Assembly (NCBI RefSeq): GCF_900087015.1
Contig: NZ_FLKP01000002.1
Coordinates: 682,001-746,000 of the forward strand
Source of the DNA: Christensenella timonensis
Lineage (GTDB): Bacteria > Bacillota > Clostridia > Christensenellales > Christensenellaceae
DNA: 64,000 bases
Direction: 5' to 3'
Part shown: positions 43,128-52,216 of the stretch, piece after piece
Layout: each line of letters starts with the position of its first letter
Position numbering within the stretch: the stretch's first letter is position 1
Notes under the pieces: model-generated
Told to the model about the DNA's origin: nothing
Database searches by the model: none
What the model saw: only the letters and a program-made list of their open reading frames with translations
Translations under genes and position numbers: made by a program

Positions 43128-43197
43128 CGTTTCATTATATTCATAATAGGCATCTAATGTGAAGCCTGCATGAAATAATTATGAACAAACATTGAAC

Positions 43198-44481
43198 TTA
43201 CGCCGGTACATATTCGCTGAGCGTGATCTCTGCGGAACCCGTCCTGCCCGAGCGCTCTACCGTTATTTTGATCGTATCTCCGACGGCGTGGCCGTCTAAG
43301 ATACTGCTTACATCAGATGTGCTCGTGACTTCCTGATCGTCGATCGCTACCAGACGGTCGCCGGATCTCACACCGACCTGCGCCGCTGCCGAGCCCTCCG
43401 TTACAGACGAGACATATACGCCCGTGGAGGAAAGACCGTAGAGCATTGCTTCCTGCTCGGAGGCGACGTCTACGAACGTCATACCGGAATCGATACGGCC
43501 CTTGACGTAACCGTCCTGTATGATACTGTCGATCACGCTGCGCGCGTCGTTGATCGGAATCGCAAAGCCGAGGCCTTCGATGTTGCTGCCGCCGGATTTT
43601 GCTACTACGATACCGATGAGGTTGCCCTGGCCGTCAAATAGTCCGCCGCCCGAGTTGCCGGGGTTGATGGCTGCGTTCGTCTGGATCAGGCTCATCGTCG
43701 TATCACCTAAGTCAAGCTCACGGTTCAAGGCGCTCACGATACCATTGGTGACCGTACCGCCGAGCGTACCGAGCGGGTTGCCGATCGCGACCGTCGTGTC
43801 GCCCACTTCGAGGGTGGAAGAGTCGCCGAACGTTACGGGGCTAAGCCCTGCCGCATCGATCTTAAGGACTGCGAGGTCCATCTGCGGATCGCGTCCGATG
43901 AGCGCTGCATCGTAGCTGTCGCCGCTTTTGAGGCGTACGGTAAACTTGTTTCCGTCTTCTACGACGTGGTTATTCGTCACGATATAGCCGTCTTCCGAAA
44001 TGATGACGCCGCTGCCTGCCGCTTCGCCTGTTACCTGCTGCATGAATTGGTTTGTCTGGGTCACTTCGGTCGTGATTTCCACGATGGAGTCGGCGGATTT
44101 GTCTACGATCTGGGAGACTGTAAGGTCTGAACCAGCATTTAAATCCGCTGCCGTCTGGACGATCCCGCTATCCGCACTGCCGCTTACTGCGGAGCCGGAC
44201 ACACCGTTCAGCCGGCCGGCACTGAAGCCGAGGAATGTCGAGGTCGCGATGCAGGCCGTAAGGACGACCGCCGCTACCTTCTTGGTCAGGAACGGCGATT
44301 TTTCTTTTTTCGGTTTTTTGCTACCTCCGCCCGCCTGGTTTTCGTTGGTGTCAAGACCATGATAGGGAACCGGATGATAGCTGTTATGATATTGATTGTC
44401 CTGCGGGACGTTTGTATTCTGGCTCATAAAACCCGGTACGTCCTGAAGACCGTCATTGTCATTGTTATAATAGTTGTTCAT
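43198..44481 (-). CDS. htrA: HtrA/DegP-type trypsin-like serine protease
   Basis: A 427-residue S1C protease. A long Asn/Gly-rich cytoplasmic N-terminus (about 65 residues) precedes one membrane helix (KKVAAVVLTACIATSTFLGFSAG). The protease domain has the triad His in GYIVTNNHVVEDG, Asp in QMDLAVLKID and Ser in INPGNSGGGLFDGQG; one C-terminal PDZ domain (GVYVSSVTEGSAAAQVGVRSGDRLVAIDDQEV) follows. It degrades misfolded proteins at the outer face of the membrane. A small hairpin (CAATAG / CTATTG) lies just before the SD AAGGAGG. Confidence 0.93.
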   Translation of the reverse strand: MNNYYNNDNDGLQDVPGFMSQNTNVPQDNQYHNSYHPVPYHGLDTNENQAGGGSKKPKKEKSPFLTKKVAAVVLTACIATSTFLGFSAGRLNGVSGSAVSGSADSGIVQTAADLNAGSDLTVSQIVDKSADSIVEITTEVTQTNQFMQQVTGEAAGSGVIISEDGYIVTNNHVVEDGNKFTVRLKSGDSYDAALIGRDPQMDLAVLKIDAAGLSPVTFGDSSTLEVGDTTVAIGNPLGTLGGTVTNGIVSALNRELDLGDTTMSLIQTNAAINPGNSGGGLFDGQGNLIGIVVAKSGGSNIEGLGFAIPINDARSVIDSIIQDGYVKGRIDSGMTFVDVASEQEAMLYGLSSTGVYVSSVTEGSAAAQVGVRSGDRLVAIDDQEVTSTSDVSSILDGHAVGDTIKITVERSGRTGSAEITLSEYVPA

Positions 44482-44629
44482 TGTTTAAGCCTCCTTCAAT
44501 AGCTTTTCTATTGTATGGTAAATTTGTTGCTTTCTTGTTTATAATTTAATGATAAAGCGCGAAAGTGACGGATTTTTGAACTGCGGTTGAACAAATTTTG
44601 AAGGAAAAGTAACAAATTTGTGAATGAAA

Positions 44630-44651
44630 AAAGAGCGTCGCAACGCTCTTT
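44630..44651 (-). terminator. intrinsic terminator of the MFS gene (minus strand)
   Basis: AAAGAGCGT-TGCG-ACGCTCTTT followed on the minus strand by TTT; it lies 30 bases after the MFS stop. Confidence 0.75.
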
Positions 44652-44681
44652 GAAACGTAATCCTACGAGATTTTGGGCAGG

Positions 44682-46118
44682 TCAGGTAGGCTTATTTTGT
44701 TTTTTGTTCTGGAACAGCCGGATCACGGTCAATAAAACGCTGATGGCGAGGATCGCTACGCCGATCGTATATACGGTCTGCATCCCATACACAAAGATAT
44801 CCGGCCGGCCGCTTACATACCCGTCCACATGGTATCCGGCCTTGGTACTCATCAGGGAATATAATAAGGTAGTCAAAAGCGAGATGCCGGTGACGCTGCC
44901 GAAATTGCGCGTAAAAGCGTTGATGCTTCCCGTAATCCCGAGTTTCCCCTGGGGAGCGGTGGACATGATGAGGGAGGTATTCGGCGCGGAGAAAATACCG
45001 GCTCCAAAGCCCACGATACACAGGTAGACCACCAGCTTATAGACCGGTTCGGTCGCCGTCATGGTCGCGAGGAGTGCGAGGCCGACAGTCATGATCACAA
45101 GGCCCACGAGCGTGACTTTTGCGGCTCCGACCTTGTCGGAGATATAGCCGGATATGGGTGACATGATACCCATAACGATGGGCAGGCTCATCATCACAAG
45201 CCCGGTGGAGCCGGGATCTATTTTGAGGACGTCTTCAATGTAGAAGGGCTGGATGATGCTGATGCCGCTCATAGCAAAGAACTGGATGAGTACGCAGATG
45301 ATGCTCAATGTAAACAATGGGTTTTTGAAGAGCGACAAATCGACGATGGGCTGCTGCCGCCTGCGCTCGAAGTATACGAACAGGATAACCAGGCCGGCAG
45401 CGGCAATAAAGGATAATATAATGTAATATTTATCGTAGCCGACGTTTTCACCCGTCAACAGGGCGAAGAAAAAAAGGATAACTGCGACAGCCAGCGTTAC
45501 AGTGCCGCTGTAATCGACCTTTTGCTGCGTCTTTTCGCCGCGCGGTAAAAGCTTCAGCGCGAGAAGGAATGCGATCACGCCAATGGGTACGTTGATCAGG
45601 AAAATATAATTCCAATTCAGATAGGTGACGATCAGCCCGCCCAGAGGAGGCCCGAGCATAGTGCCGAGCGCAACGGCGATACCTGAGATGCCGAGCGCCC
45701 GTCCGCGTTCATTTGCGGGAAAGACCTCGGTGATGATGCCTTGGTTGTTGGCAAGTGCGGCAGCGCCGCCGATCCCCTCGATGACGCGTGAGATGATGAG
45801 CGTATTCAAATCGTGCGAAAGCCCCGCCATCAGCGAACCGATCGTGAACACGACCGTGCCGAACATGAACAGCCTGCCCTTACCCTTGATATCGCCCAGC
45901 CTCCCGAAAAGCAGGATGGAGGCGACGACCGCGATCAGGTAGACGATGACGACCATCTGGACGGATTCCATGTCCGTATGCAGGTCTTTGACCATCACGG
46001 GCAGGGCGACGTTGACGATCGTACCGTCAAGGGTTACCATAAACGGCAGGAAGATCAATACCGCGAGGATAGACCATTTGTGTTTTGCATAATATTCCGG
46101 GCTTGTTCTTTCAGTCAT
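44682..46118 (-). CDS. MFS drug exporter, DHA2 (14-TM, EmrB/QacA) family
   Basis: A 478-residue proton-coupled exporter with about 14 hydrophobic segments. Motif A is LLFGRLGDIKGKGRLFMFG after helix 2; motif C-like sequences are GIAVALGTMLGPPLGGLIV, and the D1 motif is LDGTIVNVALPVM. It probably exports drugs or metabolites. The start MTERTSPEYYAK follows AGGAGAAAG; an open upstream extension was rejected. No regulator is adjacent. Confidence 0.9.
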   Translation of the reverse strand: MTERTSPEYYAKHKWSILAVLIFLPFMVTLDGTIVNVALPVMVKDLHTDMESVQMVVIVYLIAVVASILLFGRLGDIKGKGRLFMFGTVVFTIGSLMAGLSHDLNTLIISRVIEGIGGAAALANNQGIITEVFPANERGRALGISGIAVALGTMLGPPLGGLIVTYLNWNYIFLINVPIGVIAFLLALKLLPRGEKTQQKVDYSGTVTLAVAVILFFFALLTGENVGYDKYYIILSFIAAAGLVILFVYFERRRQQPIVDLSLFKNPLFTLSIICVLIQFFAMSGISIIQPFYIEDVLKIDPGSTGLVMMSLPIVMGIMSPISGYISDKVGAAKVTLVGLVIMTVGLALLATMTATEPVYKLVVYLCIVGFGAGIFSAPNTSLIMSTAPQGKLGITGSINAFTRNFGSVTGISLLTTLLYSLMSTKAGYHVDGYVSGRPDIFVYGMQTVYTIGVAILAISVLLTVIRLFQNKKQNKPT

Positions 46119-46181
46119 TTTCTTTCTCCTGCATTTGGGATGTATTATATATAAACAAGAAGAAAAAAAGAAATCAAAAAA

Positions 46182-46207
46182 AAGCCGCATACGGCGATAT
46201 GCGGCTT
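46182..46207 (-). terminator. intrinsic terminator of the PfkB kinase gene (minus strand)
   Basis: AAGCCGCATA-N6-TATGCGGCTT, a 10-bp stem, followed on the minus strand by a run of T. Confidence 0.85.
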
Positions 46208-46221
46208 GTAAAAGCAACAGA

Positions 46222-47187
46222 TCATTTGAGGACAGCTTCGATTTCCGGCAAACACGGCATTTTGGAAAAGGCTCCTTTACGTCCGATCACGAGGGAGGCA
46301 GCGGCGTTCGCATATGCTGCGATATCCGCGAGATCATCGGCAGCCAGCGGATCAAGGCCGGCCTTGGCGATATAATGCAGGCACGTTCCCATGAACGAAT
46401 CGCCCGCGCCCGTCGTATCCACGATGTTTTCCTGCAGGCAGCCGGGAATGTGCATATGTCCTCCGCTATGGTAAATGAGGCAGCCGCCTGCACCGCAGGT
46501 GACAAAAACAAGCCTGATATCCGGATAAGAGGAACGCAGGGCGGCAGCCGCCTCCTTGAGCTCTTGTTTACCGGTGTAATAGAGGAGCTCGTCGTCGGAT
46601 ATTTTGAGGATATCGCAGTTTTGGAGCCCGTAATGGATCGCATGTTTGAGGGCGGCTTTATCCTCCCACAAAAACATGCGGATGTTCGGATCGAAGGACA
46701 CGAGACAGCCGTTTTTCCTGGCATGCTCGATGCATGCCGCCGTCGCCTGTTTGCAAGGCGCATCGACCAAGGAAAGCGTCCCGAAATGAAGGATGCGCGC
46801 ATGGGCGACTGCATCGAAGTCGATATCGTCGCTGCGCAGCATGATGTCCGCGCCGGGCTTGCGGTAGAACGTAAAATCACGTTCGCCGTTTTCGTCGAGG
46901 CTGACAAGCGCAAGCGTTGTCGGGATATAGGGGTCTGTCAGGATTCCCGCGGGATCGAGCCCGGCCTTCTTTACGGCCGAAAGCAACATACGGCCGAATG
47001 AATCGTCGCCGACCTTGCTCATCAAAAGGCACTTAGAGCCGAGCGATGCGGCCATGGCGAGCGCGTTTGCCACCGCCCCGCCGGGATTGGCCTCGAAAAG
47101 CGGCTGGCCCTCGGGAGACAAGCCGTGCGGCGTCATGTCTATCAAAATTTCACCGATCGAAACGATATCGTATGTTTTGGGTTCCAT
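46222..47187 (-). CDS. PfkB-family carbohydrate kinase (fructokinase-like)
   Basis: A 321-residue ribokinase-fold sugar kinase. The start is IVSIGEILIDMTP; signature 1 lies at NPGGAVANALAMAASLGSKC, and the catalytic anion-hole motif is DTTGAGDSFMGT (PfkB signature 2, Asp base). It phosphorylates a free sugar, most likely fructose or a 2-keto-3-deoxy sugar acid, with ATP. It stands alone with its own terminator, so no pathway neighbour helps to decide. Confidence 0.9.
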   Translation of the reverse strand: MEPKTYDIVSIGEILIDMTPHGLSPEGQPLFEANPGGAVANALAMAASLGSKCLLMSKVGDDSFGRMLLSAVKKAGLDPAGILTDPYIPTTLALVSLDENGERDFTFYRKPGADIMLRSDDIDFDAVAHARILHFGTLSLVDAPCKQATAACIEHARKNGCLVSFDPNIRMFLWEDKAALKHAIHYGLQNCDILKISDDELLYYTGKQELKEAAAALRSSYPDIRLVFVTCGAGGCLIYHSGGHMHIPGCLQENIVDTTGAGDSFMGTCLHYIAKAGLDPLAADDLADIAAYANAAASLVIGRKGAFSKMPCLPEIEAVLK

Positions 47188-47201
47188 AATATTTTACCGT
47201 C

Positions 47202-47957
47202 CTATTTTTCATTTTGGGGCAATAAATTGATCAACAGTATTTCACGCGGGGCAAAGAGGCGGAAAGGGATTACGCTGACTCCCAATCCCATGCTGATGAT
47301 CATCGTCGCCTTCCCGCTGGTATACAGTCCGTCCGAATACTTTGGAAAGGGCCGGTGGTCGCCGGGGGAAATGATGGCCTTGCCGCCCGGGAAGCGGATC
47401 TGCCCGCCGTGCGTATGGCCGCACAGCACGAGATCCGCGCCCGTTTTTATGTAGCCGTATTCAAAGGGAGCGGGATCGTGCGCCAGCAAAAGGCGGAAAC
47501 GGCCGTCATCCGGAAAACGCAATTTACGAAAGCCGCCTGCATCCACGGTAGGGTCTTCCACCCCTCCCACAACGATTTTTGCGCCGTTTGCCTGAAAGGG
47601 TACGAAATTGTTTTCCAGCACAATAACGCCGTTTGCAATAAAGATGTCTTTGACATATTCCGGCCAGATACGCTCGTGGTTGCCCGTCACAAAAAAGGAA
47701 GGGGCGACTCCCGGCGCCCACGCGGCAACGTTTTCGATGTACGCACCGTTGGGCTGTTTTGTATAAGTGTCGTAGACCATATCGCCGGTGATGGCGATCA
47801 TATCCGGCCGCAGGTTTTCGACTGCCTCGAAAAGGTCGCGGTTTTTTTCGCCGAATTCCTTTTCATGCAGGTCGGATATCTGCACGATGCGCAGCGGGGA
47901 ACTGATTTTACCGCTATATATATTGTAGCCTTTTACACGGAACGATGCCTTCTTCAT
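47202..47957 (-). CDS. metallophosphoesterase (YkuE/PgpH-like), paralog A
   Basis: A 251-residue calcineurin-like phosphoesterase: IVQISDLHEKEFG (D-x-H), ITGDMVYD (GD), FVTGNHERI (GNHE), LLAHDPAPF and LCGHTHGGQIRFPGGK (GHTH), all in order. It lacks the N-terminal membrane helix of its neighbour. It is a close paralog of the upstream gene (47972-48799). It has no SD; TTGCCC-17-TATAAT lies so close to the ATG that the message may be leaderless. Confidence 0.88.
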   Translation of the reverse strand: MKKASFRVKGYNIYSGKISSPLRIVQISDLHEKEFGEKNRDLFEAVENLRPDMIAITGDMVYDTYTKQPNGAYIENVAAWAPGVAPSFFVTGNHERIWPEYVKDIFIANGVIVLENNFVPFQANGAKIVVGGVEDPTVDAGGFRKLRFPDDGRFRLLLAHDPAPFEYGYIKTGADLVLCGHTHGGQIRFPGGKAIISPGDHRPFPKYSDGLYTSGKATMIISMGLGVSVIPFRLFAPREILLINLLPQNEK

Positions 47958-47963
47958 GAACTT

Positions 47964-47992
47964 ATTATATGTTATCCGGGCGGTGAGGGCAA
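47964..47992 (-). promoter_or_regulatory. promoter directly before paralog A (possible leaderless start)
   Basis: On the minus strand TTGCCC (47987-47992) and TATAAT (47964-47969) are 17 bases apart, and the ATG follows TATAAT by 6 bases, so transcription would begin at or next to the start codon. Confidence 0.45.
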
Positions 47993-48799
47993 CAGGCGGA
48001 TGAGCGTGATCTCGGGCTGTGCGAACAGGCGGATGGGAATAACGCTCGAACCGAGGCCCATGCTGATGACCATCGTCGTATCGCCGCTCGTATAAAGGCC
48101 GTCGGAATATTTCGGCAGGAAGCCTTCGGGCGTAAAGACCGCCTTGCCCCACGGAAGGCGCACCTGTCCGCCGTGTGTATGGCCGGAAAGGACGAGATCC
48201 GCGTTTTTCCGGTCGTACGTTTCGGCGAAAGGTTCGGGGTCATGCGCTAGCAGGATATTGAAATGCCCGTTATCCGGAAAATGGATACGGTCGATGCTGT
48301 CTTTGTCAAGCGACGGGTCGTCGATACCGCCGATCATCAATTGCGTATCCCCTGCCGTGAAAGGCACGACCGTTTCGTCCAGTACGGTGACGCCGCGGCT
48401 GCAAAAGGCCTCTTTTACAGCCTGCTCGTGATAGCGGTCGTGGTTGCCCGTCACAAAAAAGGAAGGGGCGGTGGCGGCGCACTGGGCGGCGAGGTTTTCC
48501 ATATAGGCAATATCCGGGGATTGCGTGTAGGAATTGAAAATGATATCGCCGGTGATGGCGATCAGGTCAGGATGGAGCGTGCGTACCTGCTCAAACAGGC
48601 GTGCGTTTCCCCTGCCAAAGGATTTTTCGTGCAGGTCTGAAATTTGGACAATGGTAACGGGTTGCGTGACCTTATCGCTGTACAAGTCAAATTCCGCGAC
48701 AGCGATCCGCTCGTTCTGGTCGATGATCCCACCGGCGAAGTTGACGGCAAAAAACGCCAACAAAATGAAAAACAGGATGCTTTTTTTCCGCTTGCCCAT
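47972..48799 (-). CDS. metallophosphoesterase with N-terminal membrane anchor, paralog B
   Basis: A 275-residue calcineurin-like phosphoesterase. One membrane helix (about residues 7-25, ILFFILLAFFAVNFAGGII) is followed by IVQISDLHEKSFG, ITGDIIFN, FVTGNHDRY and LSGHTHGGQVRLPWGK. Substrates of the family include UDP-sugar lipids and cyclic nucleotides; no prediction is made here. ATG 48799 was chosen for its AAGGAG at 6 bases; the ATG at 48817 has none. It is a tandem duplicate of the downstream gene. Confidence 0.88.
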   Translation of the reverse strand: MGKRKKSILFFILLAFFAVNFAGGIIDQNERIAVAEFDLYSDKVTQPVTIVQISDLHEKSFGRGNARLFEQVRTLHPDLIAITGDIIFNSYTQSPDIAYMENLAAQCAATAPSFFVTGNHDRYHEQAVKEAFCSRGVTVLDETVVPFTAGDTQLMIGGIDDPSLDKDSIDRIHFPDNGHFNILLAHDPEPFAETYDRKNADLVLSGHTHGGQVRLPWGKAVFTPEGFLPKYSDGLYTSGDTTMVISMGLGSSVIPIRLFAQPEITLIRLLPSPPG

Positions 48800-48891
48800 C
48801 GTTTGCTCCTTTGCCATTGGTGTTATATGGTATTATACTGGAAAAGGCAGGGAAAAGTGTAAAGAAACTATGAAATTTATCAAAAAAACAG

Positions 48892-48919
48892 TTGCTTTTT
48901 ACGGTTATCGTGCTATAAT
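48892..48919 (+). promoter_or_regulatory. promoter of rpmE
   Basis: TTGCTT (48892-48897) and TATAAT (48914-48919) are spaced by 16 bases and lie 37 bases before the rpmE ATG. Confidence 0.6.
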
Positions 48920-48955
48920 AAATAATGCTACTTTTGGAAAAAGAGGTGAGATGGA

Positions 48956-49156
48956 ATGAAAGAAGGAATTCATCCGAAGTATGGCGAATGCACAGTAACG
49001 TGCGCGTGCGGTGAAACTTTCAAAACCGGTTCTACAAAATCGGAGATGAGGGTCGATATCTGCTCGAAGTGCCATCCGTTCTTCACGGGAAGACAGAAGC
49101 TTGTTGACACAGGCGGTCGTGTGGATAGATTTAAGAAGAGATACGGCATGAAATAA
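48956..49156 (+). CDS. rpmE: 50S ribosomal protein L31, zinc form
   Basis: A 66-residue ribosomal protein. The zinc-binding cysteines of the C+ form are kept ([12 protein letters not shown] and [12 protein letters not shown]), and the end [15 protein letters not shown] is typical. SD AGAGGTGAGATGG. It has its own promoter and terminator. Confidence 0.97.
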   Translation: MKEGIHPKYGECTVTCACGETFKTGSTKSEMRVDICSKCHPFFTGRQKLVDTGGRVDRFKKRYGMK

Positions 49157-49192
49157 TGCCGGCTATTTCATGATATTCGCGTGTAAAAAACT

Positions 49193-49230
49193 ACAGGCCG
49201 TCAGAAGGTATTCTTACGGTCTGTTTTTTG
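49193..49230 (+). terminator. intrinsic terminator after rpmE
   Basis: ACAGGCCGTCAGAA pairs with TTCTTACGGTCTGT (one mismatch, one G-U), followed by a T run. Confidence 0.8.
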
Positions 49231-49250
49231 TATCGCAGAAAGAGGAATGA

Positions 49251-50300
49251 ATGAAACGTACAAGTATCGGCGGGCAGGGAGTCCTGGAGGGCGTGATGAT
49301 GCGTTCGCCGGAAACGACAGCCATTGCCGTGAGGCGTGAAAGCGGTGAGATCGTGACGCAAAAGCAGGCGTCGCAGTCGCTTTCCATGAAATACAAAATA
49401 TTGGGCATCCCGATTATCCGCGGGGTGGTGAATTTTGTCGAGATGCTCGTTTCGGGCGTCAAGACCATTACGGATGCGGCAAAGATGTACGATCCGGAGG
49501 ACGACGAAATGGAGCCGTCGAAGGCGGATGAGTTCATTGCCGAAAAGACGGGGAAGAACCCGATGGACGTCGCCATCTTTTTTGCGGTCGTGATCGCGCT
49601 TGTGATCGCGGTGGGGCTGTTCTTTATCCTGCCTAACCTGATCACCGGATGGATTACGCCGTATGTGGACAGCGCGTTCGGCAAGAACCTGATCGACGGA
49701 TTGATCCGCGTGGGCATGTTCCTGGCCTATATGGTAGCGATCTCCAATATGAAAGATATCAAGCGCCTGTTCGGGTATCACGGCGCGGAGCATAAGGTCA
49801 TCAATTGTTTTGAGCACGATATGCCCATGGATGTGGAGCATGCGCGAGAGAACACGAGGCTTCACCCGCGCTGCGGAACGAGCTTCCTTTTGATTGTCAT
49901 GATTATCTCGATCCTGCTCTTTACGCTGCTGGGCTGGAGCGAAAACTGGGCGGTTCGTATCGGGCTGCGTCTGTTGATGCTGCCCATCGTTGCAGGCGTT
50001 TCCTATGAGATTTTAAAGCTGGTGGCGAAATACGACAACAAGTTCACAATGGCTTTGAGGAAGCCGGGTATGGCGCTGCAGTACCTGACGACGCGCGAGC
50101 CGGACGACGGTATGATCGAGGTGGCGCTTGTTTCGTTCCTGGCTGCGGAAGGCGAGAAATCGGACGAGGAATTGGATGAGCTGGCGCGCAAATACAGCCA
50201 TAAGATCGACGGCTCTCCCGCGGATACCAAGGACGCGGCGGCGGACACCGCGCAGGATAAGCCGGCAGGGGTACAGGGCGCGGCGCAGACCAATGAGTAA
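49251..50300 (+). CDS. DUF1385-family membrane protein (YqhQ-like)
   Basis: A 349-residue protein of the DUF1385 family, typical between rpmE and prmC/prfA in Clostridia. The start is IGGQGVLEGVMMRSPETTAIAVRR; motifs include GIPIIRGVVNF and the conserved GYHGAEHKVINCFEHDMPMDVEHARENTRLHPRCGTSFLL. It has four to five membrane segments. A conserved His/Glu/Cys set (YHGAEHK, HPRCGT) hints at metal binding. The Ala/Asp-rich tail is variable. Function unknown. The end overlaps prmC by 8 bases. Confidence 0.93.
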   Translation: MKRTSIGGQGVLEGVMMRSPETTAIAVRRESGEIVTQKQASQSLSMKYKILGIPIIRGVVNFVEMLVSGVKTITDAAKMYDPEDDEMEPSKADEFIAEKTGKNPMDVAIFFAVVIALVIAVGLFFILPNLITGWITPYVDSAFGKNLIDGLIRVGMFLAYMVAISNMKDIKRLFGYHGAEHKVINCFEHDMPMDVEHARENTRLHPRCGTSFLLIVMIISILLFTLLGWSENWAVRIGLRLLMLPIVAGVSYEILKLVAKYDNKFTMALRKPGMALQYLTTREPDDGMIEVALVSFLAAEGEKSDEELDELARKYSHKIDGSPADTKDAAADTAQDKPAGVQGAAQTNE

Positions 50301-51144
50301 TTGGGGCGAAGTATATAAACGTACCAAAAAAACGCTTGCGGAAGCTGGCTTTAGCGAGGCGGAGGCGGAAGCAAAGGTATTATTAGCGCATGTGTACGGC
50401 GGCGATTTTTCGCAGCTGCATGTGCGCTTTTTCGATGAGTGTCCGTGTGAGGAAACGGTGGAAGCGCTGCTGGCAGAGCGGCTGAAAGGGAAGCCTGTCG
50501 CCTATGTGACAGGGGAAAAGTATTTTTACGGGCGGCCTTTTTCGGTAGACAGGCGCGTGCTGATCCCGCGCTTTGACACGGAATGTGTCGTGGAAGAAGC
50601 GCTTCTGCTTGCGTGCGAAAATGGATACCGGACGGCGCTTGATTTATGCTGCGGCAGCGGTATCATCGGTATTACGCTGGCGTGCGAAGGTGCCTTTGCG
50701 AGGGTATACCTGTCGGATATATCGGAAGATGCGCTTGCGGTGGCAAAGCAAAACAAAGAAGCGCTGGCCGCTGGAAAGGACATCCGTTTCTGGCAGGGCG
50801 ACCTGTTTGCGCCGGTGACGGAAAAAACAGACCTGATCGCCTGTAACCCGCCGTATATCAGCGATGGGGATTACCGGGGCCTGGAAGCGCAGGTCAGGGA
50901 ATACGAGCCCAGGCTCGCGCTATGGGCGGACGACGATGGATATGCGTTTTATGGGCGCTTTGCAAGGCAGGCGCCGCAATACCTGAACGCAGGCGGAGCG
51001 GTGGTGTTGGAGATCGGCGATACGCAAGCGGAACGCGTGTGCGCCTTGCTAAAAGAAAATGGATTTGTTAAGATAAAAACTGGTTATGATTTGAGTGGCA
51101 GGCCGCGTTTTGTGAGTGCGGCGATGCCCGTTTTAGAGGGGTAA
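50293..51144 (+). CDS. prmC: release factor glutamine methyltransferase
   Basis: A 283-residue SAM methyltransferase that methylates the GGQ glutamine of release factors. N-terminal helical domain (WGEVYKRTKKTLAEAGFSEAEAEAKVLLAHV), PVAYVTGEKYFYGRPFSVDRRVLIPRFDTE, SAM motif ALDLCCGSGIIGITLA (unusual CCGSG for GTGSG) and the catalytic NPPY in IACNPPYISD. Start MSNWGEV overlaps the DUF1385 gene. It directly precedes its substrate gene prfA. Confidence 0.95.
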   Translation: MSNWGEVYKRTKKTLAEAGFSEAEAEAKVLLAHVYGGDFSQLHVRFFDECPCEETVEALLAERLKGKPVAYVTGEKYFYGRPFSVDRRVLIPRFDTECVVEEALLLACENGYRTALDLCCGSGIIGITLACEGAFARVYLSDISEDALAVAKQNKEALAAGKDIRFWQGDLFAPVTEKTDLIACNPPYISDGDYRGLEAQVREYEPRLALWADDDGYAFYGRFARQAPQYLNAGGAVVLEIGDTQAERVCALLKENGFVKIKTGYDLSGRPRFVSAAMPVLEG

Positions 51145-51147
51145 CGT

Positions 51148-52209
51148 ATGCTGGAAAAACTGAAGACAATCAAGGAACGCTATGACGCGCTCTCGAGGGA
51201 GCTTTCCGACCCGGGGGTGATCGGGAACCAGGAGAAATTCCGCGCGCTGGCGCAGGAGCAGTCTGCTATTGCGGACATTGCCGCCGCCTATGACGAATAC
51301 GCGGTGGTGCTCGACCATATCGCACAGAACAAAGAGATCCTGGAGACAGAAAAGGATGCGGAACTCTTAGAGCTTGCAAGAGAAGAGATCGAGCCGCTTT
51401 TGAAGCAAAAGGATGAGATGGAAACGGAGCTCAAGGTACTGCTCATCCCCAAAGATAAAAACGACGATAAAAACGTTATCCTGGAAATACGCGCAGGTAC
51501 GGGCGGCGACGAGGCCGCGCTTTTCGGCGGAGACTTGCTGCGCATGTACACGCGTTATGCGGAGCGGCACGGCTTTACGCTGGAAACGCTTTCCTCCAAC
51601 GTGACGGAGCTCGGAGGCGTGAAGGAAATCGTGGTCTCCATCGCGGGCAAGGGTGCGTATTCGCGCCTGAAATATGAAAGCGGCGTGCACCGTGTACAGC
51701 GCGTGCCGGATACGGAATCCTCCGGGCGTATCCATACCTCGGCGGCGACGGTGGCGGTACTGCCCGAGGCGGAAGAAGTGGAAGTGAATATTAATCCGAA
51801 CGATTTGCGCATAGATGTGTTCCGCTCCGGCGGACACGGCGGGCAAAGCGTCAACACGACGGACAGCGCGGTGCGTATCACGCATATCCCGTCCGGGCTG
51901 GTAGTTACCTGCCAGGATGAAAAATCGCAGATAAAAAACAAGGCAAAAGCGATGAAGGTACTTGCATCGCGTTTATATGACTTATACAAAGGCGCGGCGG
52001 ACAGCGAAATGTCGGAAAACAGGAAAAGCCAGGTAGGCTCGGGCGACCGGAGCGAGCGGATCCGTACCTATAATTTCCCGCAGGGGAGGGTGACGGATCA
52101 CCGGATCGGCCTTACGCTTTACAGGCTGGAAGCGTTTTTGGACGGCGACATGGACGAAATGATCGACGCGCTGATATTAGACGAAAGGCAGAAAAAACTC
52201 GCGCAGTAA
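51148..52209 (+). CDS. prfA: peptide chain release factor 1
   Basis: A 353-residue class I release factor. The GGQ loop is in [26 protein letters not shown]; the recognition tripeptide region follows the codon-recognition domain ([29 protein letters not shown], with the PxT-type stretch PDTESSGR). The C-terminal [22 protein letters not shown] is diagnostic. It ends translation at UAA and UAG. SD AGAGGGG; 3 bases after prmC. Confidence 0.97.
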   Translation: MLEKLKTIKERYDALSRELSDPGVIGNQEKFRALAQEQSAIADIAAAYDEYAVVLDHIAQNKEILETEKDAELLELAREEIEPLLKQKDEMETELKVLLIPKDKNDDKNVILEIRAGTGGDEAALFGGDLLRMYTRYAERHGFTLETLSSNVTELGGVKEIVVSIAGKGAYSRLKYESGVHRVQRVPDTESSGRIHTSAATVAVLPEAEEVEVNINPNDLRIDVFRSGGHGGQSVNTTDSAVRITHIPSGLVVTCQDEKSQIKNKAKAMKVLASRLYDLYKGAADSEMSENRKSQVGSGDRSERIRTYNFPQGRVTDHRIGLTLYRLEAFLDGDMDEMIDALILDERQKKLAQ

Positions 52210-52216
52210 TTTTCAA

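Larger units (their letters stand above)
42633..43197. other. 565-base gene-free region with palindromes and a possible small RNA
   Basis: A 60-codon open stretch (42667-42849, TTG start inside the terminator) has no SD or family resemblance and was not called. The region holds the terminator at 42640, a 20-base perfect palindrome (42975-42994), a minus-strand terminator (43003-43036) and a minus-strand promoter (43134-43163). Bases 42680-42960 show nothing recognisable. Confidence 0.6.
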
